The notes under the pieces: model-generated
Told to the model about the DNA's origin: nothing
Seen by the model: only the letters and a program-made list of their open reading frames with translations
Database searches by the model: none
Source of the DNA: JADJPO01 sp963828555
GTDB taxonomy: Bacteria; Actinomycetota; Actinomycetes; Actinomycetales; Kineosporiaceae
Length of the DNA stretch: 64,000 nt
Reading direction: 5' to 3'
Assembly: GCA_963828555.1 (NCBI GenBank)
Contig: CAWHEL010000001.1
Location: 124,001-188,000 of the forward strand
Shown here: positions 36,365-44,778 of the stretch, one piece after another
Numbering within the stretch: the stretch's first letter is position 1
Layout: each line of letters begins with the position of its first letter
Translations under genes and position numbers: made by a program

Positions 36365-36793
36365 ATGGAGAACGAACCGGTGCCGTTCGGAGCCCAGGAC
36401 CCCGGGCCCTTCTTCCACGGCACGAAGGCAGACCTGACGGCGGGGGACGTGCTGGAACCCGGGCACGGCTCCAACTACGGCGAGCGCAGGACGGCGAACT
36501 TCATCTACTTGACGGCGACGCTGGATGCGGCCACCTGGGGAGCGGAGCTGGCGGTGGGCGAAGGCCCCGGAAGGATCTACCGCGTGGAGCCCACCGGGCC
36601 CCTCGAGGACGACCCCAACCTGACGAATACCAGGTTCCCGGGCAACCCGACGCGGTCCTACCGCACCCGGGACCCGCTGCGAGTCGTCGGCGAGGTTCTG
36701 GACTGGGAGGGGCACTCCCCGAATGTGCTCCAGAACATGCGTGACCATCTCGACAGACTCAAGGAGCAGGGCATCGAGGCGATCAACGACTGA
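36365..36793 (+). CDS. arr: NAD+:rifampin ADP-ribosyltransferase Arr
   Basis: The 142-residue protein is full length for Arr and matches it throughout: GPFFHGTKADLTAGDVLEPG, SNYGERRTANFIYLTATLDA, WGAELAVGEGPGRIYRVEP, GPLEDDPNLTNTRFPGNPT and DPLRVVGEVLDWEGHSP. Arr inactivates rifamycins by ADP-ribosylating the ansa-chain hydroxyl; chromosomal copies are common in actinomycetes. ATG 36365 is preferred to GTG 36359. It is divergent from the amylase gene, with 123 bp between starts, and there are no mobile-element marks beside it. Confidence 0.95.
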   Translation: MENEPVPFGAQDPGPFFHGTKADLTAGDVLEPGHGSNYGERRTANFIYLTATLDAATWGAELAVGEGPGRIYRVEPTGPLEDDPNLTNTRFPGNPTRSYRTRDPLRVVGEVLDWEGHSPNVLQNMRDHLDRLKEQGIEAIND

Positions 36794-36803
36794 GCGACGC
36801 CGC

Positions 36804-37325
36804 TCAGTACTCACCCTTGATCACGAAGAAGGAGCCGCGGATGGTGCCGGCCAGCTTCGACTTCTGGGTCGCGAACTTGAACCGCGACGCGAGTTCGTCG
36901 GGGATCGGCATCCCTTCCGCCAGCTTGAACCCGACAGCTCGCTTCGTCCCTGTCTCGATGCTGTACATCACGTTGATCGCGAGCCCGGACTCGTAGAACA
37001 CGTACGCGAACCGGATTCCCCCGGTCTCGAAAGCCGTGGCCTCGAGAGGGCGGGATCCGATGACGATGTCACGATCGTTCTTCAGAATCCTGCCGACCCA
37101 TTCGATCGTCTCCGTGGCCTCGCTCGCAGCATCCACGGCGAAGACGTGGCCGTACTTGTTCTTGAAGTACCGGGCCTCGTTGGCCCTCAGGCCGGCCAGG
37201 GCGTTCGCCACCGGCGACGATTCCAGTCCGGCAGTGGACACAGCCTGAACATCGACTACATGCGGCACAAGCACCTCCGATGCCCCGGCACTACGCAGAT
37301 CCCACCGTACGATCGGCGAGATCAT
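36804..37325 (-). CDS. hypothetical protein (173 aa), no family recognised
   Basis: The product is a mixed alpha/beta protein with blocks ALAGLRANEARYFKNKYGHV, SEATETIEWVGRILKNDRDI, TGGIRFAYVFYESGLAINVM and SKLAGTIRGSFFVIKG. It has no signal peptide or membrane segment and looks like a soluble domain protein. ATG 37325 has no ribosome binding site, and the divergent gene starts 29 bp away, so it may be leaderless. Its codon use contains more A/T-ending codons than neighbours, a sign of transfer. Function unknown. Confidence 0.6.
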   Translation of the reverse strand: MISPIVRWDLRSAGASEVLVPHVVDVQAVSTAGLESSPVANALAGLRANEARYFKNKYGHVFAVDAASEATETIEWVGRILKNDRDIVIGSRPLEATAFETGGIRFAYVFYESGLAINVMYSIETGTKRAVGFKLAEGMPIPDELASRFKFATQKSKLAGTIRGSFFVIKGEY

Positions 37326-37354
37326 AGTGGTGGAGGAACTCAACAGGAGCAGCC

Positions 37355-38113
37355 ATGACAACCTTCAGCCGCTCCGACGACCTCCAGGGCGCGGAGTTCG
37401 TCGACGCGGATCTTCGTGGCGCCCGGTTCATCAGGACTGACCTGTCCGGCGTCGTGATGCGCGCCGTCGATGTCCAGGGAGCGGACATCGAGGCTCCATG
37501 GCTCTTCGACGGGGAAGGCTTCTTGCGGGTCAACGGCGTCGACGTGATCCCGCTCGTCGACGCCGAGCTCAACCGCCGCTTTCCCGGCCGCGCCGACCGA
37601 CGCGCCGCAGATCCGGAGGGTCTGCGCGCGGCCTGGGTCCTGCTCGAGCGCACCTGGGTGGCCACGCTCGAACGCGTCACAGCGATGCCGGCGAGCACGG
37701 TCGACGTGTCGGTGGGCGGTGAGTGGTCGTTCGCGCAGACCCTGCGGCACCTGGTGATGGCCACGGACGTATGGCTGGGCCGGGCGATCCTGAGGGTTGA
37801 ACAGCCATTCCACCCCATTGGCCAACCGAATGTCGAGTACGAAACCGACGGCAACGACATGTCGGTCTTCACCAGCGCCACACCGGCATACGCCGAGGTA
37901 CTCGAGGCACGAGCCGGTCACGTCGCCAGGGTGCGCGACTTCCTCGCCACTGTCACGGCAGACGAGCTGGCCGCCACGCGCACCAACCCGTGGAACCCCG
38001 ACCACCAGGAGACCACGCTGTCCTGCCTGCACACGATCCTCGAGGAGGAGTGGGAGCACCTCCGCTACGCCGTCCGCGACCTCGACGCGATCGACGCAGA
38101 ATCCGACGCCTGA
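37355..38113 (+). CDS. pentapeptide-repeat + DinB domain protein
   Basis: The 252-residue protein starts with pentapeptide repeats (LQGAEFVDADLRGARFIRTD, then LSGVVMRAVDVQGADIEAP), followed by a DinB four-helix domain with EWSFAQTLRHLVMATDVWLG and DHQETTLSCLHTILEEEWEH. This layout is known in actinobacteria; the reaction is not. AGGAG precedes ATG 37355. It is divergent from the unknown gene at 36804-37325. Confidence 0.85.
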   Translation: MTTFSRSDDLQGAEFVDADLRGARFIRTDLSGVVMRAVDVQGADIEAPWLFDGEGFLRVNGVDVIPLVDAELNRRFPGRADRRAADPEGLRAAWVLLERTWVATLERVTAMPASTVDVSVGGEWSFAQTLRHLVMATDVWLGRAILRVEQPFHPIGQPNVEYETDGNDMSVFTSATPAYAEVLEARAGHVARVRDFLATVTADELAATRTNPWNPDHQETTLSCLHTILEEEWEHLRYAVRDLDAIDAESDA

Positions 38114-38278
38114 GCGGATGGTAGGCGGTCCCGGCTGTCGCCTCGGCCGCCGACCACTCGAACCTCAGCGGGGACATGCACCGCACCTGCATGGCACCCG
38201 AGCCACCGGACGCGACAGGGACGTCCGCAAGCGCTCAGCAAGCCGACCGGAGCCGGTCAACCCCCGGCGCGGCGAGGG

Positions 38279-38535
38279 TCAGGCCGGCGCTCCGGTGGCT
38301 CCATCGCCGGCGAGGACGTCGGCGAGCCGGGCGAGGTCCTTGCGGTTCGCGCGTCGCATCGTGGCTGCCAGGGCCGGAGCCGTCACGGCGACGAAGCCAG
38401 CGGCGGCGGCGTCAGCCACGTGACGTGGTCGATGTTCGCGTACCACCGCGGCGCGTTCGACGGGTCACCGGCGAACGTGGCGACCACGTCGCGCGGCAGG
38501 TCCACGATCCCCTCGGTCAGCACGTCGACAACCAT
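38279..38535 (-). pseudogene. SRPBCC-family gene with internal deletion (1)
   Basis: ATG 38535 follows GGGAGGG and opens MVVDVLTEGIVDLPRDVVAT and DPSNAPRWYANIDHVTW, the N-terminus of a polyketide cyclase/SRPBCC protein. The frame then breaks near TPPPLA, and a different frame supplies the family's C-terminus, ALAATMRRANRKDLARLADV, ending TGA 38279-38281. About 60 residues of the middle are missing. Confidence 0.75.
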
Positions 38536-38692
38536 CAGGCCCTCCCTAGGGCAGTGGCACGTTGCACAGGGGCCCAGCCTGGTACGCGCATGACGTTGCA
38601 CCAGGCGCCCCTGCCCACGACGTGGCCCGAGGCGCAGAGGCCTCCGGGGAGTCCGTGCTGTCCGCCATACCGACCGGCGGGCGCAGCCAAAC

Positions 38693-38997
38693 TCACAGTT
38701 GCTCCTCGCACCTGGCCTTGAGGCCGTTGGCCTCGTTGGCGAGGTAGCGGTCGGTCAGCCCGCGGTAGAAGCGCCCCATCACCGCCCCCAGCCGGCCGGA
38801 CTGTGACACCGACAGCCTCACCCGCGGATGCGCGGCTGGCTGATCTTCGCTCGGCTCCCAGGACGCAGCGGACCCTCGTCGAGCCGGCGCACCGACGTCA
38901 CCGTCGGCGTCCATTCCGACCAGTTCTCCACGTCGCTCAACACTTCCCACACCCGCTCGGGCGGCGCCGCGATGTCGACCGTGATGCTCTGCTCCAT
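38693..38997 (-). pseudogene. SRPBCC-family gene with internal deletion (2)
   Basis: ATG 38997 begins MEQSITVDIAAPPERVWEVL and SEWTPTVTSVRRLDEG, then GSRAKISQPRI. A second frame continues with VRLSVSQSGRLGAVMGRFY and TDRYLANEANGLKARCEEQL to TGA 38693-38695. The SRPBCC cavity strands between the two parts, roughly 50 residues, are absent. It precedes SRPBCC remnant 1 on the same strand. Confidence 0.8.
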
Positions 38998-39230
38998 CGG
39001 CCGTGCGCAGGCGCCTCCTGCCGTGCCGTGGTGTGTTGGCCGCACCCTACGACCAGGTGGTGTCGGGCTCCGCCGCGTTTGTGAGGGCGCATCGGAGGTG
39101 GTCGCCCTCACACGTGGCAGCCAGCGCGCCTGCAGCGGCCAAGCCCGTCATCGATGTCGCGGCCGCCGTCCCGGCTGACCAGTCTCACCTGCCCAGCTCG
39201 GCCGCCGGCAGCGTCACCAACCGGTGCGGC

Positions 39231-39788
39231 TCAGCGGGTCCGGTAGCGCGCGTAGATCAGTCCGCTGTCGAAGGCACGCTCCTCGACCAGCTCGAGATCG
39301 AGGCGCACACCGTCGGGAAAGAACCGCTTGCCGCCGCCGACCACGCTCGTGGTGATGAACAGGTGGTACTCGTCCACCAGGCCGGCCGCGATCGCCTGGG
39401 CCGCGAGGTTGGGGCCGTCGACGGAGAGGTCGTGACCGGCCTCGGCCTTGAGCCTGCGCACCGCGTCCGGGTCGAAGGTCCTCTCGATCCTGGTCTTCGC
39501 GCTGGACACCGACTCCAGCGTCGTGGAATACACGATCTTCTCCGCTGCCTGCCAGTCACGGGCGTACTGCAGGATGTGCGGCGGCACGTCGGGCTCGGTG
39601 TGCGCGGTCTCCCAGAAGACCATCGTCTCGTACATCCGTCGTCCGTAGAGGTACGTGCCGACGGGGCGGAAAAGGTCGCCGATGAAGGTGTGCACCTCCT
39701 CGACCTCGGCCCCGGTGCCGAGGTCGCCCTCCGCCGCCTCGGCGTAGCCGTCGAGGGAGGTGATCATCGAGTAGATGAGATTTGCCAT
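39231..39788 (-). CDS. dihydrofolate reductase family protein (RibD C-terminal type)
   Basis: The 185-residue protein begins LIYSMITSLDGYAEAAEGDL and has the family blocks YLYGRRMYETMVFWE, GHDLSVDGPNLAAQAIAAGL, VDEYHLFITTSVVGGGKRFF and a final ERAFDSGLIYARYR. These NADPH-binding proteins resemble RibD reductase; the real substrate is unknown. GGAGGAG precedes ATG 39788. It stands alone between pseudogenes. Confidence 0.9.
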   Translation of the reverse strand: MANLIYSMITSLDGYAEAAEGDLGTGAEVEEVHTFIGDLFRPVGTYLYGRRMYETMVFWETAHTEPDVPPHILQYARDWQAAEKIVYSTTLESVSSAKTRIERTFDPDAVRRLKAEAGHDLSVDGPNLAAQAIAAGLVDEYHLFITTSVVGGGKRFFPDGVRLDLELVEERAFDSGLIYARYRTR

Positions 39789-39896
39789 GCGTCTCCTCCG
39801 GGTACGAGCGCGTCAGTCTGCCAGGGGTCCTGCAGGCTGTGACCTCCGCACGACCCGGAACTCATCGATCGGCTGGCCGGCCGGTTTCGTCAACCG

Positions 39897-40015
39897 TCAG
39901 ATCCCGACGAAACGTACCTCGGGCTGCCTGTCCAGTTCCGCCGACCCGGCCAACACGAACCCCGCCCGGGTGAGCACCGCTGCGAGGCGAGGTTGTCCGG
40001 CGCAGTAGCGGCCCG
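39897..40015 (-). pseudogene. C-terminal remnant of a GNAT acetyltransferase
   Basis: One frame reads ATAPDNLASQR and, after loss of one base, the next frame reads VLTRAGFVLAGSAELDRQP and EVRFVGI before TGA 39897-39899. This is the acetyl-CoA-binding end of a GNAT protein (NxASxRVLxxAGF). The N-terminal part is not found. Confidence 0.65.
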
Positions 40016-40226
40016 CTCACGACGGCGGAGCGGGCGTCGCACGGACCACCTCCAGCGCGACACACTCCGGACCACACACGAGGAGTGGCTGCCGAGCAAC
40101 CCAGCAGGGCTGTGAGGCTCCAACGAGCCGCTCGGGTTATCCCACAGGCTGAGGTCCGGCCGCTGCGGCCTGACGGGGCCGCGAGATAGCCTGCTGGGAA
40201 CGCGGAGAAAAGGGAGGTGGGCATTG

Positions 40227-40424
40227 GTGAAGATCACTACCGCCGAAGAGCTCGAACACATGTCGGCGGCCGAGCGGCACGCCCATTTCGAGGCCAGCAT
40301 CGTTCGAGACCTCGACGACCTACCGCCCGGCCAACTGGATCAGATCCGTGAGCGGCTCGCTCCCCGGATCGCCGAACGCGACGCACAGCAGGCCGAGCAG
40401 GCCGGCAACTCACCCAGCGTGTGA
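40227..40424 (+). CDS. small antitoxin-like protein (65 aa)
   Basis: From GTG 40227, after GGAGG at 40213-40217, the product is acidic and helical: TTAEELEHMSAAERHAHFEA and IVRDLDDLPPGQLDQIRERL. Its stop overlaps the next start by 4 bp (GTGA), a common arrangement for type II toxin-antitoxin pairs with the antitoxin first. No DNA-binding motif is plain, so the assignment rests on size and context. Confidence 0.55.
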   Translation: MKITTAEELEHMSAAERHAHFEASIVRDLDDLPPGQLDQIRERLAPRIAERDAQQAEQAGNSPSV

Positions 40425-40879
40425 CCCGGCGCCAGGTCCGCGCGACCGTCGCCTTCTTCGAGGACCTCGACCGCCAGCTGCCGGCCGAGCCCAGCCACGG
40501 CGTCCCGTCGCGAAGTGACTTCCAGGCCTACGAGCTCCTCGAGATCGTCGAGGCGTTCGCCGCCGGGTTCGACAACCTGCCGGAACTCATCCCCGGGCGC
40601 CCCGACTACCGGATCCTCATCACGACCGGGCGCGTCGTCGTGTCCGTGTCTGTCACCGCGCAGCTCGCGCCCGACGGCGCCGTGGACGTGGTCGGCATGA
40701 CATCCAGATCTCCTGGTAGCGCGCTACGGCGCAGGGAGGGCGGTCTGGCGGCATCGGCTGCGTGGCCGGTCCACTGGAACCGTGGGACGACCCAGCGCAG
40801 GTTCCCCAGGACCCTTGCGCTCAGGACCCGGAGACGGACGGCGAGGGCGACGGCAGAGCGATCGCGATCGACTCGCTGA
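40421..40879 (+). CDS. putative RelE/ParE-like toxin, probably frameshifted near its end
   Basis: The first ~95 residues look like a compact toxin fold: RRQVRATVAFFEDLDRQLPA, FQAYELLEIVEAFAAGFDNL, IPGRPDYRILITTGRVVVSV and DGAVDVVGM. After that the frame turns Arg-rich and unlike the rest. Restoring one base at about 40698 would give a short ending DIQISW and a stop at 40717-40719, near the usual length. I therefore think the long C-terminus is an artefact of a one-base loss. It is coupled to the antitoxin-like gene. Confidence 0.5.
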   Translation: MTRRQVRATVAFFEDLDRQLPAEPSHGVPSRSDFQAYELLEIVEAFAAGFDNLPELIPGRPDYRILITTGRVVVSVSVTAQLAPDGAVDVVGMTSRSPGSALRRREGGLAASAAWPVHWNRGTTQRRFPRTLALRTRRRTARATAERSRSTR

Positions 40880-40994
40880 CCCGCCCTCGCCGCCGACGCG
40901 GCCGACGGCGGCAGAAGCGTGTGAACGCCGGCACCTGCTGCCCGACGTCGGCCTGGCTCAGCAGCTGCCCGGGCCGAGGAGCTAGGTTCGCCGC

Positions 40995-41426
40995 ATGCCC
41001 AGCGACGTCGCCCTCAAGGCGATGAACATGATCCATCGAGCCATACTCAAGATCAGCGGCGGGCGTGTCGGGTATCGGACTGCTGGGATGCCGGTGGTGC
41101 AGCTGACGACGATCGGCCGCACGTCCGGTCAGCCCCGCACGGTGATGCTCACCTCGCCGGCGCGCGTCGGGGAGGCCCTCGTGGTCGTGGCCTCGCGCGG
41201 CGGTGACGACCGGCATCCCGACTGGTTCCTCAATCTCGAGCGCGACCCTCACGTTCAGGTGGCCGTGCAGGGTGGCCCCAGCCAGCCGATGCTGGCTCGG
41301 GTGGCCACACCGCAGGAGCGCGACGAACTGTGGCCCCAGATCGCCGCGGAACACACGCACTACGCCGGGTACCAGACCAAGACCACCAGGGTCATCCCAC
41401 TGGTCCTGCTCGAACCGCAACAGTGA
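40995..41426 (+). CDS. F420/deazaflavin-dependent nitroreductase family protein
   Basis: The 143-residue protein has the Ddn-like split beta-barrel: PVVQLTTIGRTSGQPRTVML, VVVASRGGDDRHPDWFLNLE and DPHVQVAVQ, ending in the RVIPLVLLEP strand. Family members use F420 or related cofactors to reduce quinones or nitro compounds. Alone on its strand, it is one of four such genes in this window. Confidence 0.9.
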   Translation: MPSDVALKAMNMIHRAILKISGGRVGYRTAGMPVVQLTTIGRTSGQPRTVMLTSPARVGEALVVVASRGGDDRHPDWFLNLERDPHVQVAVQGGPSQPMLARVATPQERDELWPQIAAEHTHYAGYQTKTTRVIPLVLLEPQQ

Positions 41427-41721
41427 CACCCGCCCAGCCGTGGTCTCACACGTTCTGACGGGCGGCACGAGCGGACGATGAGTGCCTCCGCGCGGCCCGC
41501 TGAGTACCGCTTCCTCTGTCACATCCAACCGCGTGCACGACCGTGTGTGTGCGGCCCGACGTGGCCGACGAAGGCGAGCGCACATTCCGATCGCTCCGTA
41601 GCTGAGTTAGCACAGTGCGTGAAGAGGGCTGGATCCATTCTTCACACTGCCTTATCGCACGTTGTCATGGTGTTGCTTAGGCTGCCCGAGTTCGGTGTAC
41701 CCGACCGTGGAGAGAGAGCTC
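41427..41721. other. 295-bp intergenic stretch
   Basis: No gene is visible. It contains an imperfect stem around 41613-41655 with arms CAGTGCGTGAAGA and TCTTCACACTG, upstream of the secreted SH3 gene. This could be a terminator for the preceding gene or an upstream regulatory hairpin; I see no known riboswitch consensus. Confidence 0.35.
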
Positions 41722-42639
41722 GTGCCCAGAGGCCGTCACCGCGCGGAGCCTGTCAGACAGCCCCCTCCTCGTCTCCCGCGTCAGGTTACCCGTCCGGCCG
41801 CCGGTGGCGGTGCGGCGCTGCTGGCCTTGGCCATGGTCCTCACCCTCTGGCCGAACACCGGCTCGGCTCCGGGCGGCGCGGCGGTCGCCACTGCCGCCGA
41901 CCAGCGGCGGGACGCCGCACTGGCTGCCAACGCCCTCCGTGCCGCCGCGACCCTGAGGACAGAGGAGAGGGCCAGCCGGGACAGGACCACCTCCCCAGGC
42001 CCGGCGACCCCCGTCGCCACGGCGCGCGAGCGCGAGCCCGAGCCCATCCCGGCCGTCGTGGGGCAGATGTGGGCGACGACTGACGTCACCATCCGCTCAG
42101 GCCCGTCGGCCGGTCAAGACCGCATCGGCAACCTGGAGGCCCCCACTCGGATCGGCATCACCGGTGTGACCAAGAGCGGCTGGACCCAGGTGGTGACCGA
42201 CGGGCGCGCCGGATGGGTCAGGTCGACCTATCTGTCCACGTCGAAGCCGAAGCCCAAGAGCGCGTCGCCAGGCGTGTCGGACGCGCCGTGCTCCATCAGT
42301 TCGAGCATCGAGTCGCACCTGACGTCGAACGCCCGCTCGGTGTATAGCGCGGTGTGTGCCGCCTTCGGAGATTCGGTGTCGTCCTTCGGCGGCTACCGTG
42401 CCGGGGACGGCGGCGACCACGGCAGCGGCAGAGCCGTCGACATCATGGTGTCAGGCGAGCCGGGATGGGACATTGCCAGGTACGTCCAGGCTCACGCCCG
42501 CGATCTGGGTGTCTCCTACGTGATCTACCGGCAGCAGATCTGGCTGGTCGGCAACCCGACCAGTCAGTGGAGGGCCATGGAGGATCGCGGCAGCACGACC
42601 GCGAACCACTACGACCACGTGCACGTCAGCGTCTCGTAG
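41722..42639 (+). CDS. secreted SH3b-domain cell-wall protein
   Basis: GTG 41722 follows GAGAGAGAG. The 305-residue product has a basic N-terminus and a hydrophobic segment (GGGAALLALAMVLTLWPNTG, residues ~27-46) acting as signal or anchor, a coiled Ala-rich region, a bacterial SH3 domain (residues ~115-173: ATTDVTIRSGPSAGQDRIGN, GWTQVVTDGRAGWVRSTYL) and a C-terminal domain of about 100 residues (SSFGGYRAGDGGDHGSGRAV, DIMVSGEPGWDIARYV, NHYDHVHVSV) similar to those in actinobacterial NlpC- or resuscitation-type cell-wall proteins. The DHGSGRAVD and DHVHV histidines suggest a peptidase of the M15/ARB_07466 kind. Confidence 0.8.
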   Translation: MPRGRHRAEPVRQPPPRLPRQVTRPAAGGGAALLALAMVLTLWPNTGSAPGGAAVATAADQRRDAALAANALRAAATLRTEERASRDRTTSPGPATPVATAREREPEPIPAVVGQMWATTDVTIRSGPSAGQDRIGNLEAPTRIGITGVTKSGWTQVVTDGRAGWVRSTYLSTSKPKPKSASPGVSDAPCSISSSIESHLTSNARSVYSAVCAAFGDSVSSFGGYRAGDGGDHGSGRAVDIMVSGEPGWDIARYVQAHARDLGVSYVIYRQQIWLVGNPTSQWRAMEDRGSTTANHYDHVHVSVS

Positions 42640-42842
42640 ACGGGTGCCCGGCCCTCGGTCTGGGTGACGATCCAGTTGAGGCGATGCATTTGTCTGCCTG
42701 CCGTCGAGGATCACCGCCGGCGTACCTATGAACCGTCACCCCACCGCCCGTCGTACAGCTCGACCGCGCCACTTCCCGGACCCGCCGACCACCAGCCTAC
42801 GACCCACCTCAAGAACGCCAGTTGACACAGAAGTATTGCGGT

Positions 42843-43073
42843 ATGAAGCTCAGCATCAGTCTGTCTGACGAAGAGGTCGAGGCCCTCGACAAGTACGCCC
42901 AAGCGGCAGGGCTGCCCTCGCGGTCGGCCGCGATCCAGCAGGCCATCCGACTACTGGGGGACCCAGAGCTCGAGGATGCGTACGCCGAGGCGTGGGACGA
43001 GTGGCAGGCCTCGGGCGACGCGGAGGCATGGGAGTCCACCGCAGCCGACGGGCTGATCGATGCTGCGCGGTGA
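42843..43073 (+). CDS. ribbon-helix-helix antitoxin (MazE/CopG type)
   Basis: The 76-residue protein starts with an RHH domain (MKLSISLSDEEVEALDKYAQ, then GLPSRSAAIQQAIRLL) and ends with an acidic toxin-binding tail (DPELEDAYAEAWDEW). It overlaps the toxin start by 14 bp. A TTGACA box at 42822-42827 lies 15 bp before ATG 42843; with so little space, either a very short leader or a leaderless message is expected. Such antitoxins repress their own operon through the RHH domain. Confidence 0.85.
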   Translation: MKLSISLSDEEVEALDKYAQAAGLPSRSAAIQQAIRLLGDPELEDAYAEAWDEWQASGDAEAWESTAADGLIDAAR

Positions 43074-43407
43074 GATCCGGCTGGTCGACCTCGATCGGGT
43101 TCGACCTGGCGAGGCGATCAAGCGGCGGCCAGCGGTCGTGGTCAGCAACGACCGTGCCAACACCACGGCGGCTCGGCTCGGGCGAGGAGTGGTGACCGTG
43201 GTCCCAGTGACCAGCACGATCACACGCGTCTACCCGTTCCAGGTGCTGCTCCCAGCTGACGAAACCGGTCTTCGGGTCGAGTCCAAGGCACAGGCCGAGC
43301 AAGTTCGTTCGGTCTCCGTCGCACGCCTTGGTCATGTGATCGGCAAGATGCCCGTGCATCTAATGGCGCACCTCGACGACGCCCTTAGGCTTCATGTCCA
43401 ACTCTGA
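43060..43407 (+). CDS. mazF: MazF/PemK-type endoribonuclease toxin
   Basis: The 115-residue protein matches MazF: MLRGEIRLVDLDRVRPGEA, KRRPAVVVSNDRANTTAARL, VTVVPVTSTITRVYPFQVLL, KAQAEQVRSVSVARLGHVIG. MazF toxins cut mRNA at short motifs when released from the antitoxin. Arg residues and Thr/Ser of the VxSxD and VPVTS motifs are kept, so it should be active. Directly paired with the RHH gene upstream. Confidence 0.92.
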   Translation: MLRGEIRLVDLDRVRPGEAIKRRPAVVVSNDRANTTAARLGRGVVTVVPVTSTITRVYPFQVLLPADETGLRVESKAQAEQVRSVSVARLGHVIGKMPVHLMAHLDDALRLHVQL

Positions 43408-43598
43408 CAAGCACATGGCAGCCCCGTTCGAAGTGCACATAGAGCCCGACAGCGGCAGAAGTGCGCGAGGTCGTTGGTACGTGGCTCGAGAATGGATCCA
43501 GGCGACCCTTCGAGCGTGCGAGCTCGACGTACAGGATCTCTTGCGTACCGATTGATCGATCGTCCATGGCGAGACGTTGGCTCCACTGGCCGACGGAC

Positions 43599-43746
43599 AG
43601 CCGTGCAGCGGGGACCCCGGTGTACCGCTGGTGCAGTTCTCATTGCTCGGTCGGCCACTGCGGGTAACCGCGACTGTCGAGCAGTTGGACGCGGACACTC
43701 ACACCGTCCGGCCCCGTCAGGACCGCGGCCTGGGTGTCACGGACGG
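43599..43746. repeat. 148-bp direct repeat, copy 1
   Basis: Bases 43599-43746 align without gaps to 63853-64000 with about five mismatches, in the same orientation. The repeat is part of two AbiEii-like genes, and its true right border is hidden by the window end. Confidence 0.85.
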
Positions 43747-43949
43747 CGGAGAGTGCGGGATGCCATTCCAGCCGACCGATGCTGCGACGCAGCCCCGTCG
43801 AGAAGAGGGCGTCGACCGTCGCGGACGTCGTCACCATGGTCGCGACTGAGCAGTGCCAGCAGGTGCGAGATCAGATGATCGCGGCGCACCTGTGTCACTG
43901 CAACACCGAAGCGCTCCGCTACAGCGGCAGCCACCTGGGCGTCGAGCAT
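43599..43949 (-). pseudogene. AbiEii-like nucleotidyltransferase toxin, internally deleted
   Basis: From ATG 43949 the frame gives MLDAQVAAAVAERFGVAVTQ and VRRDHLISHLLALLSRDHG, the N-terminus of AbiEii/AbiGii-type toxins. The catalytic GGT...DxD centre that should follow is gone. A second frame resumes with VDALFSTGLRRSIGRLEWHP, AVRDTQAAVLTGPDGVSVRV and LLDSRGYPQWPTEQ, stopping at TGA 43640. Against the paralogue at 63552-64000 this stop is a single-base change (CGA to TGA). Similarity ends abruptly at 43599. Confidence 0.75.
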
Positions 43950-44157
43950 CAGGCCACCCACTCGCGCAACCGTCGAGCCGCCGCCCGAAGCCTCTGCTGC
44001 ACTGCGACCGCATGAACTGGAAACGAGCGCGACGGCGGGCCGGGCCGAGCCCGATCGGCGCAGAGTCGAGCCAGCGTAGCCGCCCCCCAACGCCACCACG
44101 TGACACGGAGTATGTTCGGCCCCACACGTGACCGGCATCTCACGAGCGGAGCGATCC

Positions 44158-44778
44158 ATGGTTGCCGTCTGGCCCACCATCCACGCCGAGCGGCAGGCGC
44201 TACTCGCCGACCTCGAGCAACTGTCTGACGAGCAATGGCAAACCCGCTCGCTCTGCTCGCAGTGGACGGTGAAGCAGGTCTTCGGGCACGTCATCGCGAC
44301 CGCCCAGATGACCCCGCCCAAGTTCTTCACGGAGATGATCGGCTCCGGCTTCAACTTCACCCACTACATCCAGAAGAACGTCGACCGGTTCAGCGCCGGC
44401 ACCCCGGCCGAACTGCTGGAGACCTTCCGCCGGATGCAGCACCGCACCAATCACCCGCCCGGCCCGAATGACACCTGGCTCGGCGAGGCGATCGTGCACG
44501 CCGAAGACATTCGCCGCCCGCTCGGCCTGCACCGGGACTACCCGGTCGAGGCGCTGACCCAGGTAGCCGACTCCTACAAGGGCTCCAACCTGGTGATCGG
44601 CGCGAAGGACCGGATCGCCGGGGTCACCCTGAAGGCCACCGACACCGACTGGTCCCACGGCAGCGGCCCAGAAGCAGCCGGCCGCGCCGTCGACCTGCTG
44701 CTGGCGATGACCGGGCGTCCGGCCGGGCTGGACGGCCTCAACGGCGACGGCGTCGAGGTGCTGCGCTCGCGGATGTGA
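44158..44778 (+). CDS. mycothiol-dependent maleylpyruvate isomerase family protein
   Basis: The 206-residue protein has the DinB-fold N-terminus (HAERQALLADLEQLSDEQWQ, SLCSQWTVKQVFGHVIATAQ) and the family's HAEDIRRPLGLHRDYPVEAL and DTDWSHGSGPEAAGRAVDLL. These proteins are mycothiol-using enzymes, often of unknown substrate; the conserved His residues for metal are at W-T-V-K-Q-V-F-G-H and H-A-E-D. ATG 44158 is chosen from family length; the frame upstream to 44128 is short. Confidence 0.88.
   Translation: MVAVWPTIHAERQALLADLEQLSDEQWQTRSLCSQWTVKQVFGHVIATAQMTPPKFFTEMIGSGFNFTHYIQKNVDRFSAGTPAELLETFRRMQHRTNHPPGPNDTWLGEAIVHAEDIRRPLGLHRDYPVEALTQVADSYKGSNLVIGAKDRIAGVTLKATDTDWSHGSGPEAAGRAVDLLLAMTGRPAGLDGLNGDGVEVLRSRM

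Noticed and set aside
41613..41655. Riboswitch before the SH3 protein gene
   Set aside because: Only an imperfect stem is visible; no consensus of the c-di-AMP or other riboswitch could be matched by eye.
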